DNA of 64,000 bases. Origin: Pseudarthrobacter sp. NIBRBAC000502770 (lineage in GTDB: Bacteria; Actinomycetota; Actinomycetes; Actinomycetales; Micrococcaceae). Under the pieces are notes generated by a model. That model was not told the DNA's origin. It saw only the letters and a program-made list of their open reading frames with translations, and did no database searches. Shown one piece after another: positions 1-8,206 of this stretch. The position numbers and the translations under genes were made by a program. Position 1 is the stretch's first letter. Each line of letters opens with the position of its first letter. Where the stretch lies: assembly GCF_006517815.1 (NCBI RefSeq), contig NZ_CP041198.1, positions 2,542,001 through 2,606,000 of the forward strand, given 5' to 3'.

Positions 1-56
1 CGCATATCGCCCTGCTGACCGAAATCCGTGACTCCCTCCAGAGCCGGAATATCTGA
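1..56 (+). CDS. mscL: Probable large-conductance mechanosensitive channel MscL, C-terminal end (partial)
   Basis: Only the last 17 codons are present, read from base 3 to a TGA at 54-56. The residues IALLTEIRDSLQSRNI resemble the conserved cytoplasmic C-terminal helix of MscL, where Escherichia coli and mycobacterial proteins also carry an LLTEIRD segment. MscL is a membrane channel that releases solutes on hypo-osmotic shock. The gene starts outside the window and is followed by a hairpin terminator. The identification rests on one short motif, so it is tentative. Confidence 0.55.
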   Translation, partial: HIALLTEIRDSLQSRNI

Positions 57-72
57 CCCCGTATCCGCCCCG

Positions 73-112
73 CAACTGTGGCCCGTCTCCTGATGGAGGC
101 GGGCCACAGTTG
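73..112 (+). terminator. Hairpin terminator after the mscL-like gene
   Basis: An 18-base arm (73-90) pairs with 95-112 around a TGAT loop, with one T-G wobble. No clear T tract follows. The core TGTGGCCCG / CGGGCCACA recurs in the terminator at 1017-1058. Confidence 0.7.
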
Positions 113-311
113 GTTGCAGATGTTAGCGGTTAGTTGGGTCCCGCGTTGTCGTGACTACCTGCGGGTCTTGCTCAGGATCGGGGCAATTTATGGGAAATTT
201 ACGCCATTAGGTCCCCTTGTCCTATTAGGCTCAGTGCACCGCAGCCTCATTGGGGAGGCCGTGGAACCGTGGCTGCAGATGTTGGGTCTGCAACTCTCTG
301 GAAGGCTTTTG

Positions 312-974
312 ATGAAACTTCGCCAGCAGTCAACGTCAATTGACATTGAACGGGTAATTCTCGTCCCGATAATGGCGCTCTTGTTATTGTGGGCGGTCTC
401 CGCACTGTTTTCGGGCTCGAAGGTCGCTTCGTCCTCTGCCCTCGTCACCGGGTTGCACGTCTCCTACCAAGTCCTGATGACCGTCTTTTATCTGATGGCG
501 GTCTACTTCCTTTTGACCAGGAACTCTGCAAGCGCCCGGAGCGGGCGGATTGCTCCCACAGTCGCGGCCTACGTCGGAACCTTCCTGCCTTTCCTGCTCG
601 CGTTTGCCGGCGGGACGGAAGTATCTGACGGTCTGGCACTTTTTTCGGTGGCCCTCATGACCCTGGGAATGGTCTTTACTGTCTGGTCCCTGATGACGCT
701 TGGCAAGAGTTTCGGCGTGGAGCCCCAGGTAAGAACGCTCGTACAGCATGGCCCCTACCGGCTGATCCGCAACCCTCTTTACGTTGGAGAGATGATCACC
801 CTGATCGGGGCTGTGTGCTTCAGCCCCACTCTGCTGAAGACGGCGATCCTTGTGGCACTGGCAGCCGTTCAGGCATACCGGGCAATTCAAGAGGAGCAGC
901 TGCTGGCGGAAAACGTGCCCGAATATGCCGCATACAGGCTGCGGACTGCGCGGTTCGTGCCCGGCCTGTTCTGA
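312..974 (+). CDS. Isoprenylcysteine carboxyl methyltransferase-like integral membrane protein
   Basis: Encodes 220 residues from ATG 312, preceded by GGAAGG at about 300-305. The open frame runs back to 78, but that part crosses the upstream terminator and is not credible coding sequence. Several hydrophobic segments are followed near the C-terminus by HGPYRLIRNPLYVGE, the RNPxY signature of the ICMT/phospholipid methyltransferase superfamily, whose members methylate membrane-associated substrates using S-adenosylmethionine. The actual substrate cannot be told from sequence. It is a single gene bounded by related hairpins at 73-112 and 1017-1058, convergent with glmM. Family is fairly sure, function is not. 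Confidence 0.75.
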   Translation: MKLRQQSTSIDIERVILVPIMALLLLWAVSALFSGSKVASSSALVTGLHVSYQVLMTVFYLMAVYFLLTRNSASARSGRIAPTVAAYVGTFLPFLLAFAGGTEVSDGLALFSVALMTLGMVFTVWSLMTLGKSFGVEPQVRTLVQHGPYRLIRNPLYVGEMITLIGAVCFSPTLLKTAILVALAAVQAYRAIQEEQLLAENVPEYAAYRLRTARFVPGLF

Positions 975-1016
975 CCCTGCTGATGGTCCCGGAAACCGCT
1001 TGGCAGGTCCCCCAGC

Positions 1017-1058
1017 GAAATGTGGCCCGTTTCCCTTTCGGGAGGCGGGCCACATTTC
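1017..1058. terminator. Bidirectional terminator between methyltransferase gene and glmM
   Basis: GAAATGTGGCCCG (1017-1029) pairs perfectly with CGGGCCACATTTC (1046-1058), with further CCC/GGG pairing towards the loop. It lies between two convergent genes and can serve both. Its stem core matches the terminator at 73-112. Confidence 0.8.
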
Positions 1059-1066
1059 TTTGGCTT

Positions 1067-2428
1067 CTAGTTTGCGGCGAGCTCCAGCGCGAGTTCGGTC
1101 CGGACCACCTGTGCGAGGTGTTCGGCAATGGACTGGGCCGTCTCTTCGTCCGCCGCCTCCACCATCACACGGACCACCGGCTCGGTGCCGGAGGGGCGGA
1201 GCAGGACTCGTCCGGTGTCACCCAGAGCGGCTTCCGCTGCCGCCACGGCCTGGGCCAGTACCTCGCTGCTGCCCACCCTGCTGCGGTCAACACCCTTGAC
1301 GTTGATGAGTACCTGCGGGAGCTTGGTCATGACCGTGGCGAGCTCCTTGAGCGGCTTCCCGGTCAGGGCCACCTGTGCTGCGAGCTGCAGGCCGGTAAGG
1401 AGCCCGTCGCCGGTAGTCGCGTGGTCGGAGAAGATCACGTGGCCGGACTGCTCGCCGCCCAGGTTGTAGCCGCCGTCGCGCATTCCTTCGAGGACGTACC
1501 GGTCCCCCACGGCTGTTTCCATAATGGTGATCCCGGCGTCACGGAGGGCGATCTTGAGGCCCAGGTTGCTCATGACGGTGGCCACGAGGACATCGTCCTT
1601 GAGCTTGCCGGCCTTCTTGAGCGCGACGGCGAGGATGGCCATGATCTGGTCGCCGTCCACCTCGTTGCCTTCATGGTCCACGGCCAGGCAGCGGTCAGCA
1701 TCGCCGTCGTGGGCGATGCCCAGGTTGGCGCCGTACTTGATGACGGCGTCCTTGAGCGGGCCGAGGTGGGTGGAACCAACACCGTCGTTGATATTCAGTC
1801 CGTCAGGATCCGCGCCGATGACGATGACGTGGGCGCCGGCGTCCTTGAAGAGCTGGGGCGAGCAGCCGCTGGCGGCACCGTTGGCGCAGTCCAGTACCAC
1901 GGTGAGGCCGTCCAGGCGGTGCGGCAGGGTGCGGAGCAGGTGGACGATGTAGCGGTCCTCCGCATCCGAGAAGCGCTGGATGCGGCCGACGTCGGGGCCG
2001 GTGGGGCGGACGGCTTCCTTGCTCATCTGTGCCTCAATGGCGTCCTCCACCTCGTCGGGCAGCTTCTGGCCGCCCCGGGCGAAGAACTTGATGCCGTTGT
2101 CCGGCGCCGGGTTGTGGGAGGCGGAGATCATGACTCCGAAGTCGGCGTCCAGGTCCGCGACGAGGTAGGCGGCGGCGGGGGTGGGCAGGACGCCGGCGTC
2201 ATAGACGTCGATGCCCGAGCTGGAGAGGCCGGCTTCCACGGCTGCGGCGATGAATTCGCCGCTGGCGCGCGGGTCACGGGCCAGTACGGCGCGGGGCCGG
2301 GAGCCGTTGGAGTTGCGGGCGTGGCCGAGCACGACGGCGGCCGCCTGGGCCAGCTGCAGGGCCAGCTCTGCTGTCAGCAGGCCGTTGGCCAGCCCCCGGA
2401 CACCATCAGTTCCAAATAATCTAGACAC
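1067..2428 (-). CDS. glmM: Phosphoglucosamine mutase GlmM
   Basis: A 453-residue cytoplasmic enzyme that converts glucosamine-6-phosphate to glucosamine-1-phosphate, on the way to UDP-GlcNAc for peptidoglycan. It begins [12 protein letters not shown], the typical GlmM N-terminus. The phosphoserine loop ISASHNP places the catalytic serine at about residue 104, the metal-binding loop DGDADR lies mid-protein, and the C-terminal phosphate-binding segment [11 protein letters not shown] is present. Length is normal for the family. It lies downstream of rplM-rpsI on the same strand, but the rpsI terminator at 2542-2575 suggests it also has its own promoter in the roughly 110-base gap. Confidence 0.97.
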   Translation of the reverse strand: MSRLFGTDGVRGLANGLLTAELALQLAQAAAVVLGHARNSNGSRPRAVLARDPRASGEFIAAAVEAGLSSSGIDVYDAGVLPTPAAAYLVADLDADFGVMISASHNPAPDNGIKFFARGGQKLPDEVEDAIEAQMSKEAVRPTGPDVGRIQRFSDAEDRYIVHLLRTLPHRLDGLTVVLDCANGAASGCSPQLFKDAGAHVIVIGADPDGLNINDGVGSTHLGPLKDAVIKYGANLGIAHDGDADRCLAVDHEGNEVDGDQIMAILAVALKKAGKLKDDVLVATVMSNLGLKIALRDAGITIMETAVGDRYVLEGMRDGGYNLGGEQSGHVIFSDHATTGDGLLTGLQLAAQVALTGKPLKELATVMTKLPQVLINVKGVDRSRVGSSEVLAQAVAAAEAALGDTGRVLLRPSGTEPVVRVMVEAADEETAQSIAEHLAQVVRTELALELAAN

Positions 2429-2541
2429 CGGTCAAGTCTAGAGGATGGGGTTGCCGCAGCTTTAAACGGCTGGCCAGAGGCTTTTTCCCGCCCCAATTCG
2501 GGTGTCCAACGCGGACAGGGGCATGCAAGAGTCCCTAACGG

Positions 2542-2575
2542 CAAAAGCCCGCCCCACCAACCGGTGGGACGGGCT
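2542..2575 (-). terminator. rpsI terminator
   Basis: A 13-base stem (2546-2558 with 2563-2575, one mismatch) with an AACC loop. On the minus strand it is followed by TTTT, as in a rho-independent terminator. It separates rpsI from glmM. Confidence 0.8.
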
Positions 2576-2590
2576 CTTGTGCAAGCGGAT

Positions 2591-3094
2591 TTAGCGCTTG
2601 GAGTACTGCTGAGCCTTACGGGCCTTCTTGAGACCGGCCTTCTTACGCTCGATGACACGGGCGTCGCGGGACAGGTAACCGGCCTTCTTCAGCGTCGGGC
2701 GGTTGTTCTCGACGTCGATCTCGTTCAGCGAACGGGCGATGCCGAGGCGCAGGGCGCCGGCCTGGCCGGAGATGCCGCCGCCGTGGATGCGGGCGATGAC
2801 GTCGTAGGCGCCTTCGAGATCAAGGATCTTGAAGGGCTCGTTGACGTCCTGCTGGTGCAGCTTGTTCGGGAAGTAGTTGTCCAGCGCACGGCCGTTGATG
2901 GTCCACTTGCCGGAGCCGGGCACAACGCGGACGCGTGCAACGGCTTCCTTGCGGCGGCCAACAGCTGCGCCGGCAACGGTCAGGGCCGGGCGCTCCTTCT
3001 TGGGAGCAGCTTCAGCAGCTGAGCTCTCAGAAGTGTAGCTGGTCAGGTTTTCCTCGGCTTCGACAGCCTCGGTGGTCTCTTCGTTCTGAGCCAC
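2591..3094 (-). CDS. rpsI: 30S ribosomal protein S9
   Basis: Encodes 167 residues from a GTG start with AGGAG five bases upstream. The core ([17 protein letters not shown] through to the C-terminal QYSKR) is canonical S9; the basic C-terminal tail reaches towards the P-site tRNA in the 30S subunit. About 40 acidic, Ser/Ala/Glu-rich residues precede the core, longer than in E. coli S9 but common in actinobacteria. It is co-transcribed behind rplM, 38 bases away. Confidence 0.97.
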   Translation of the reverse strand: MAQNEETTEAVEAEENLTSYTSESSAAEAAPKKERPALTVAGAAVGRRKEAVARVRVVPGSGKWTINGRALDNYFPNKLHQQDVNEPFKILDLEGAYDVIARIHGGGISGQAGALRLGIARSLNEIDVENNRPTLKKAGYLSRDARVIERKKAGLKKARKAQQYSKR

Positions 3095-3132
3095 GATTCT
3101 CCTTGTATAGATAAGTTGTTTGGTGGCCAGGA

Positions 3133-3576
3133 CTACTGGGCGACCTGGGTGATTTCGAAAGTCTTGGGCTGCTGGGCGGCGTGCGGGTGTTCAGCACCGC
3201 GGTACACCTTCAGCTTGCCCAGCTGCTGGGCAGCGAGGGAGTTCTTGGGGAGCATGCCCTTGATGGCCTTCTCAACGGCGCGGACCGGGTTGGTTTCCAG
3301 CAGTTCCGCGTAGTTGACGGAGGTCAGGCCGCCCGGGTAGCCGGAGTGGCGGTAAGCGCGCTTCTGCTCCAGCTTGGCACCGGTCAGGGCTACCTTCTCG
3401 GCGTTGATGATGATGACAAAGTCGCCCATGTCCATGTGGGATGCGAAAGTGGCCTTGTGCTTGCCGCGCAGCAGGATTGCGGTCTGGCTTGCAAGACGAC
3501 CAAGGACAACGTCGGTGGCGTCAATGACATGCCACTGGCGGTTGATATCGCCGGGCTTCGGGGTGTACGTACGCAC
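3133..3576 (-). CDS. rplM: 50S ribosomal protein L13
   Basis: I chose the GTG at 3576, giving [20 protein letters not shown] and 147 residues, the usual L13 length. A frame extends 19 codons further upstream to an ATG at 3633, but those residues are not L13-like. CGAGG lies about eight bases before the GTG. L13 is an early-assembly protein of the 50S subunit. It is first gene of the rplM-rpsI pair; the region 3577-3871 between it and the divergent Tad cluster must hold both promoters. Confidence 0.95.
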   Translation of the reverse strand: MRTYTPKPGDINRQWHVIDATDVVLGRLASQTAILLRGKHKATFASHMDMGDFVIIINAEKVALTGAKLEQKRAYRHSGYPGGLTSVNYAELLETNPVRAVEKAIKGMLPKNSLAAQQLGKLKVYRGAEHPHAAQQPKTFEITQVAQ

Positions 3577-3871
3577 GGTGTTTGCCTCGTTCTTGTTCTG
3601 GCGTTCTTGTTTAGGTGTCGCTAGCTCGCGCACCTACTGTCTGCGCGCTACCGGAACAGAGGTGAGGGCTCCATGTAACCAGTCATCCTGAAGTTCCGAA
3701 TGTGCACGTTGAGTAGTTATCCTGCAACCGGATCCTCAAGCGGGCACGCACCATCGGAATAGGACACGCACAACGACTACCTAGATTAGCGCGTCAGGTG
3801 GTTCGGGGTCAAAATGAGGTAGCCGGAGACCGCTGGGGCCGCGCCGGCCCAAACCAACGCAGGGGGATGCA
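3577..3871. other. Divergent intergenic region between rplM and the Tad cluster
   Basis: No gene is supported here. The region must carry the rplM promoter (minus) and probably that of the prepilin peptidase gene (plus). A TAATCT hexamer on the minus strand near 3783 could be a -10 element, but I see no convincing -35 partner. The only clear element is AGGGGGA at 3861-3867, the ribosome binding site of the next gene. Confidence 0.4.
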
Positions 3872-4537
3872 GTGTTGTCAACGGGGAACTGGGACCCTAA
3901 CGCCGTGCTTTTGGCCGTTGGCGCCGCGCTCTTGGGAGCCGTCCTCTCTCCCATCGCCGAGCGACTGATCGCAAGGCTGCTTTCCCGGCTTGGGGAAGTG
4001 CCGCGCCTGCAAGCAAGAATTACGACGGCGGCGGTAACCGCCGTCGCGTGTGCCGCCTTTTCGGCGCGTTTCGGCAGCTCGTTTAGCCTCCCAGCCTTCC
4101 TTTTGCTCGCTGTCCTGGGCGTCCAGCTGGCCAGGATCGACGTAGCACTCCACTTGCTGCCGAATCCCCTCGTGTTGATGCTGCTGGCCGGGGGCCTTCT
4201 ATTGCTTCTCCTGCCGGGGATATTCGATAAGCAATCTGATGATTTCCTCCGCGCAGTCCTGGGAGCCGTTATCTTGTTTGCCGGCTACCTTGTTTTGGGA
4301 CTTATCTCGCCCGGCGGCATAGGGATGGGCGATGTGAAGCTCGCAGCGCCCGTCGGCCTTTACCTGGGGTACCTAGGTTGGAGCCACCTTCTCTACGGAG
4401 GGCTCGTCGGCTTCGTCTTGAATGGCATCGTCACGGTGTTTGTCCTCGGCAGGAAAGGCCGGAACAAAGCCACCGAAGTGGCCCACGGGCCCTCCATGCT
4501 GGGTGCCCTAATGGCCGTGACCTTGTTCATGGCCTAA
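3872..4537 (+). CDS. Type IV (A24 family) prepilin peptidase, TadV/CpaA-like
   Basis: Encodes 221 residues from GTG 3872, with a strong AGGGGGA five bases upstream. It is a multi-pass membrane aspartyl protease that removes the leader peptide of Flp pilins and pseudopilins. The two expected catalytic aspartates are visible: D90 in RIDVALHLLPNPL and D154 in GMGDVKL. It lacks the N-terminal methyltransferase domain of large PilD enzymes, as usual for the Tad type. It is the only peptidase gene among the two Tad clusters here, so it probably processes the pilins of both; that is inference. A 277-base gap separates it from the first pilin. Confidence 0.9.
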   Translation: MLSTGNWDPNAVLLAVGAALLGAVLSPIAERLIARLLSRLGEVPRLQARITTAAVTAVACAAFSARFGSSFSLPAFLLLAVLGVQLARIDVALHLLPNPLVLMLLAGGLLLLLLPGIFDKQSDDFLRAVLGAVILFAGYLVLGLISPGGIGMGDVKLAAPVGLYLGYLGWSHLLYGGLVGFVLNGIVTVFVLGRKGRNKATEVAHGPSMLGALMAVTLFMA

Positions 4538-4672
4538 CCCCGGATCGGTGCTCGTGCCACACAAATAGGTCCGCCAAGGCACGATTCCAAGTAGCCGTCC
4601 GACTGCCGCCATGTAGTGCCTGAGTACTTTGCCACGCATTCGAGTACATTTTTTTATTGCACTGCTAAAAAA

Positions 4673-5004
4673 CGAGTACCACTACGCCTTGTTGCCCATG
4701 ATCCGCAGTGACACTCTCTTCTTAGCGAAGCCCAGCCGCTAAGAAGTTATGGGGGCAGCTGGAAATTCGTTGAAATCAAAAGTAATCCAATTTCACCGAA
4801 TTAAGGAAAATACAATGACATCTCTCATGGTCTCAATGACTGCTTTCATCGCAGGCGTCAAGGATCGCTTCAGCCGGGAAGAAAAGGGGGCAACGATGGT
4901 TGAGTACGGCATCATGGTCGCCCTCATCGCAGTGGTGGTCATCGTCGCTGTTGGACCCCTTGGCATCGCCATCCGCGGCATGTTTGAAAATGTCACGGCC
5001 GGCA
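4673..5004 (+). repeat. First copy of a long direct repeat (pilin leader plus pilin gene)
   Basis: Bases 4673-5004 match 5475-5806 at a constant offset of 802, with scattered substitutions in the leader and near identity in the coding part. The repeat begins at CGAGTACCACTACGC and covers about 140 bases of leader. The leader contains a perfect 10-base inverted repeat (4718-4727 with 4737-4746), which is eroded in the second copy. Confidence 0.9.
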
Positions 5005-5009
5005 TCTAG
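4815..5009 (+). CDS. flp: Flp-type pilin, copy 1 of cluster A
   Basis: Encodes 64 residues from ATG 4815, with AAGGAAA nine bases upstream; an in-frame ATG at 4749 lies in the duplicated leader and is unlikely. It has the Flp prepilin signature EKG^ATMVEYGIMVALIAVV: cleavage after Gly, then Glu and Tyr at positions +5 and +6 and a hydrophobic stretch for fibre packing. The mature pilin would be about 40 residues, ending NVTAGI. It is the structural subunit of an adhesive Tad pilus. It differs from copy 2 at only two residues near the C-terminus. Confidence 0.93.
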   Translation: MTSLMVSMTAFIAGVKDRFSREEKGATMVEYGIMVALIAVVVIVAVGPLGIAIRGMFENVTAGI

Positions 5010-5474
5010 TTCATCCCTGACTGACGGCCGCGCCGCTGTCCTGACTAACTCAGGCCCTAAGGCTTACCGGCCCCGACGATAATACCTCCGCGGTTCTTTC
5101 GGGCCGCGCGCGCCCTGTTCCCAGACGGAATCAGCGCCCAAGGCGTCTTTGTTCTCGTTCTTGTTCCCGGTTCACCTTTTCACGGGAAGTGCGAGGGCCA
5201 CGCCTTGGGCGCTTTCGTCGTTCGGGAAGCCCGCGCTGAACTTCGGGTTGGCCAGTGCCCTGCCCCCGCCGGCTACTTCGTGAACAGCAGCCCGTGGGCA
5301 GCGCCTACCACGCACCGTGGCCACATCCGGCCCACGCCGATAGCTGCCTTTTTGTCATTGCCCAGGCACGCTCACGGGTTCACTACTACGAGTAGTCGGG
5401 CCGGTACCTGCACACGCTGACTGAGTAGTTCTCCGCATATACAAGTACACCGATTTATCCGCGCTCGAAAAAGT
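5010..5474. other. Spacer between the duplicated pilins with a nested hairpin
   Basis: No convincing gene. Perfect 13-base arms GCGCCCAAGGCGT (5134-5146) and ACGCCTTGGGCGC (5200-5212) enclose a smaller hairpin, TTCCCG (5164-5169) with CGGGAA (5183-5188). Near 5381-5396 is ACTACT-ACG-AGTAGT, related to the CGAGTAC motifs in front of both pilins. There is no T tract after the large stem, so it is not an obvious terminator. Confidence 0.6.
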
Positions 5475-5806
5475 CGAGTACTACTACGCATTGTTGCCCA
5501 TGCTCCCCAGTGACAATCTCTTCTTAGCGAAGTCCAGCCGCTAAAACTTTACGGGGCAGCTGGGAATTCGTTGAAATCAGAAGTACACCCAATTTCACCG
5601 AATTAAGGAAAATACAATGACTTCTCTCATGGTCTCAATGACTGCTTTCATCGCCGGCGTCAAGGATCGCTTCAGCCGGGAAGAAAAGGGGGCAACGATG
5701 GTTGAGTACGGCATCATGGTCGCCCTCATCGCAGTGGTGGTCATCGTCGCTGTTGGACCCCTTGGCATCGCCATCCGCGGCATGTTCGCAAACGTCACGG
5801 CCGGGC
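5475..5806 (+). repeat. Second copy of the pilin leader-plus-gene direct repeat
   Basis: Partner of 4673-5004, beginning CGAGTACTACTACGC. One single-base indel in the leader is compensated about 30 bases later, so the 802-base offset is kept up to the coding region. Confidence 0.9.
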
Positions 5807-5811
5807 TCTAG
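5617..5811 (+). CDS. flp: Flp-type pilin, copy 2 of cluster A
   Basis: Encodes 64 residues, identical to copy 1 except GMFANVTAGL in place of GMFENVTAGI. The same AAGGAAA ribosome site precedes the ATG. It carries the same prepilin cleavage motif KG^ATMVEYG. A strong hairpin (5824-5866) lies right after the stop, so this gene is likely transcribed mostly on its own with limited readthrough into tadE, a way to make pilin in excess over the assembly machinery (inference). Confidence 0.93.
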   Translation: MTSLMVSMTAFIAGVKDRFSREEKGATMVEYGIMVALIAVVVIVAVGPLGIAIRGMFANVTAGL

Positions 5812-5823
5812 TCCAACCCGGTT

Positions 5824-5866
5824 GACGGCCGGCTCCGCAGCCCCACTGGGTACGGAGCCGGCCGTC
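5824..5866 (+). terminator. Hairpin between the second pilin and tadE
   Basis: A perfect 14-base stem (5824-5837 with 5853-5866) and a 15-base loop, followed by TCTGTT rather than a full T tract. It is probably a leaky terminator or 3' stabiliser that raises pilin mRNA over the downstream genes. Confidence 0.7.
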
Positions 5867-5923
5867 TCTGTTAGGGGTCCCCTCCCCACCTGATATTCGC
5901 GCACCTCGGCCTGGGAGACGGTT

Positions 5924-6331
5924 TTGAAAGCGAAACAAAAAGAGCGCGGCGCAGTCGCCGTCGAGATGGCAATGCTACTGCCACTACTGCTTCTCGTAGT
6001 GATGGGCACAATCGAATTTGGCCGGGTGCTGAATGTGCAAGTTTCTCTGACACAGGCCGCAAGGGAAGGCGCCCGGTACGCCGCCATTCACTATAAAGAT
6101 CCCGGGCTGAACGTGACAGCAGCAACCCTTGCCGCCGCACCCTCGCTCTCCGGTCTCCCTGTGGGCGTCACGAATACTGCCGGCAGCTGCGCGGCCGACG
6201 CCAACGTGACAGTAACCACCAAGGTCACCTTGCCCTCACTCTCCGGATTTTTGGATGCCGGCTTCTTCGGCGGCCCGGGCATCTTCCCGATGACCCTCAC
6301 AGGAAAAGGAGTTATGAGATGCGGCGGTTAG
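5924..6331 (+). CDS. tadE: TadE-like pseudopilin (cluster A)
   Basis: Encodes 135 residues from a TTG start with GGGAG six bases upstream. After a short basic leader comes ERG^AVAVEMAMLLPLLLLVVMG, a TadE-type prepilin signature with the +5 glutamate, followed by the typical FGRVLNVQVSLTQAAREGARYAA. TadE pseudopilins are minor components needed for Tad pilus assembly and are processed by the prepilin peptidase. Two cysteines (in AGSCAAD and in MRCGG at the end) could form a disulfide outside the membrane. The gene overlaps tadG by 13 bases. Confidence 0.88.
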   Translation: MKAKQKERGAVAVEMAMLLPLLLLVVMGTIEFGRVLNVQVSLTQAAREGARYAAIHYKDPGLNVTAATLAAAPSLSGLPVGVTNTAGSCAADANVTVTTKVTLPSLSGFLDAGFFGGPGIFPMTLTGKGVMRCGG

Positions 6332-7374
6332 GTCGGTCAGGCATCACGCGGGCGCGGAGTGATCAACAGGCCACGCGGGAAGAAAGGGATGAGCGAGGCG
6401 CGGCTACGGTCATAGTCGCACTCGTCCTGGTCGTCCTCCTCGGATTTGCCGCCCTGGCCGTGGATGTCGGAGCAATGTACGCCGAAAAGGCTCAGTTGCA
6501 GAACGGAGCGGACTCGGCGGCATTGGCAGTCGCAAACCAGTGCGCGAAAGGCTCGTGCGGGGATTCGTCCGGAACCGGAAACCTGTTCGCCAACAGCAAT
6601 GCCAATGACGGTACCAGCGGATCCACGGTCACATTTCCCAACTCGACCACTGTCCACGTAGAAACGAAGGCCCGGGCGGCCGGATCAACAACCGACGGAT
6701 TCGGCCTGTTCTTTGCCCGTGTCATGGGATTCAACACCACACAAATCCAAGCGACAGCGGAAGCCTCCTGGGGCGCCGTTTCCGAGGCAACAAGCTTCCC
6801 ATGGACCGTAAGCGACTGTGTCTTCAAGAAGAACCTCAGCGCATCTCAACTGGCGGAATTCAACTCAACAGGAACGTTCACCGGCAATCCTTTGGCCAAC
6901 CACTTAACGCTCCGTTATGACGAGAACACACCCGCCTACCCCGGCTGTGCAGCACAGAATGGCTATGCACCAGGCGGATTTGGCTGGCTTGATGCCGGTA
7001 CTAACTGCTCCGCCACGGTAGATGCAGGTACCGCCATCGTCGGCAGCAAGCCCGGAATCGCCTTGCCGCACGTATGCGACAGCATGCCCTCAACCATCAA
7101 AGGCACCACCGTTCTGATTCCAGTCTTCTCTTCAGCGGTATCACTCAATAACGGCAACAACACCAAGTACACAATTGTCGGCTTCCTGGCCCTCAAAGTG
7201 ACTGGCTACAAGTTCAGCGGCAGCGTCCAGGACCTGGACCCGCTGGCGCCATCCTGCAGTGGAAACTGCCGTGCAATCCAGGGGTACTTCACTCGCTTTG
7301 TGTCCCTTGCCGAGGGGTTGTCTACAAGCAACGTTCCCAATTACGGCGGCTCCGAGGTGTACCTCAAGAACTAA
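6319..7374 (+). CDS. tadG: TadG-like pilus assembly protein (cluster A)
   Basis: Encodes 351 residues from ATG 6319, inside the end of tadE, with GGAG upstream at 6307-6310. A basic N-terminus leads into RGAATVIVALVLVVLLGFAAL and AVDVGAMYAEKAQLQNGADSAALA, the N-terminal signature of the TadE/TadG-like family. The rest is a Ser/Thr/Asn-rich extracytoplasmic domain with several cysteines. The processing-like site lacks the +5 glutamate, so it is probably a membrane-anchored assembly protein rather than a classic pilin. Its exact role is unknown. Confidence 0.82.
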   Translation: MRRLGRSGITRARSDQQATREERDERGAATVIVALVLVVLLGFAALAVDVGAMYAEKAQLQNGADSAALAVANQCAKGSCGDSSGTGNLFANSNANDGTSGSTVTFPNSTTVHVETKARAAGSTTDGFGLFFARVMGFNTTQIQATAEASWGAVSEATSFPWTVSDCVFKKNLSASQLAEFNSTGTFTGNPLANHLTLRYDENTPAYPGCAAQNGYAPGGFGWLDAGTNCSATVDAGTAIVGSKPGIALPHVCDSMPSTIKGTTVLIPVFSSAVSLNNGNNTKYTIVGFLALKVTGYKFSGSVQDLDPLAPSCSGNCRAIQGYFTRFVSLAEGLSTSNVPNYGGSEVYLKN

Positions 7375-7429
7375 CGTGCGGGACTTTCCCCGCTAATCGA
7401 CACAAACCCATTGCAAAGGAGTACCCACA

Positions 7430-8206
7430 GTGAAATCTCGCCTACTGGGAGGCATTGCAGCACTGGTGCTGGCAATCATCGGAACTGCCCTGCTGGTCGT
7501 CTATGTACAAGGCGCCGACGCAAGAGCTGCACAGGGACTAAACCCCGTGAAAGTTCTCGTCGCGAAGGAAGCCGTCCCTGCCGGCACCAAGGTTGAAGAC
7601 TTGGGCGGCAAGGTAAAGGTCGAAGAGCTTCCGCAGTCCGCCGTGCCGGCAGCTGCACTGGAAAGCCTGGACGGCCAGACGGGACGTGTGACCGCTTCCG
7701 CCCTGCAAGCCGGCGAACAGCTGCTTGCAGCAAAGCTGGTGGACCCGAAGGAACTGGTACCGGGCACCGTGCCGGTGCCGGATGGCCTGCAAGAGGTTAC
7801 ATTCCTCTTGGCCCCGGAGCGGATTCTGGGAGGCCGCCTGGAAGCCGGAGACGTAGTCACGGTCTACAGCTCCTTCAAGACCGACGACAACATTCCCGCG
7901 GATGCAAATGTTCCGGCCGAAGTAAAGGGCTGGAAGCAGTCCACAGGGCTGCTGTTCCACGACGTGCTGGTCACTGCCGTCCAAAAAGCCGCACCCGATG
8001 ACAGCAAGAACACGTCCAACTCCTCGGGTGACTCGACGGTGGCGATGCCGAATGGTTCCGCCTTCGTGACGGTCGCCAGGAGCGACGCCGACGCCGCAAA
8101 GATGGTCTTCGGGGCGGAATACGGCACACTGTGGCTCTCGAAGCAGACCGACAAGAGCACCAAGACGCAGCCTCCCGTGACGACCTTTGGTGGGCTGTAC
8201 CGGTGA
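7430..8206 (+). CDS. cpaB: CpaB/RcpC-like pilus assembly protein with SAF domain (cluster A)
   Basis: Encodes 258 residues from GTG 7430 with AAAGGAG eight bases upstream. One N-terminal membrane helix (LLGGIAALVLAIIGTALLVVYV) is followed by a SAF-type domain (VLVAKEAVPAGTKVEDL, then ALQAGEQLLAAKLV) and a RcpC/CpaB C-terminal region. CpaB proteins are thought to act with the cell-envelope part of the Tad apparatus; this organism should lack an outer membrane secretin, and none is encoded here. The gene overlaps cpaE by four bases (GTGA), implying translational coupling. Confidence 0.87.
   Translation: MKSRLLGGIAALVLAIIGTALLVVYVQGADARAAQGLNPVKVLVAKEAVPAGTKVEDLGGKVKVEELPQSAVPAAALESLDGQTGRVTASALQAGEQLLAAKLVDPKELVPGTVPVPDGLQEVTFLLAPERILGGRLEAGDVVTVYSSFKTDDNIPADANVPAEVKGWKQSTGLLFHDVLVTAVQKAAPDDSKNTSNSSGDSTVAMPNGSAFVTVARSDADAAKMVFGAEYGTLWLSKQTDKSTKTQPPVTTFGGLYR

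Noticed and set aside
78..311. Longer N-terminus for the membrane methyltransferase
   Set aside because: It would start inside the terminator hairpin at 73-112 and adds residues without family similarity; ATG 312 has a ribosome site.
815..2419. A 534-codon open frame on the plus strand opposite glmM
   Set aside because: It is the antisense shadow of a well-recognised gene in GC-rich DNA; its translation resembles no known family.
5205..5420. Open frame of 71 codons between the twin pilins
   Set aside because: It begins in the hairpin arm, has no ribosome site and no membrane or pilin features.
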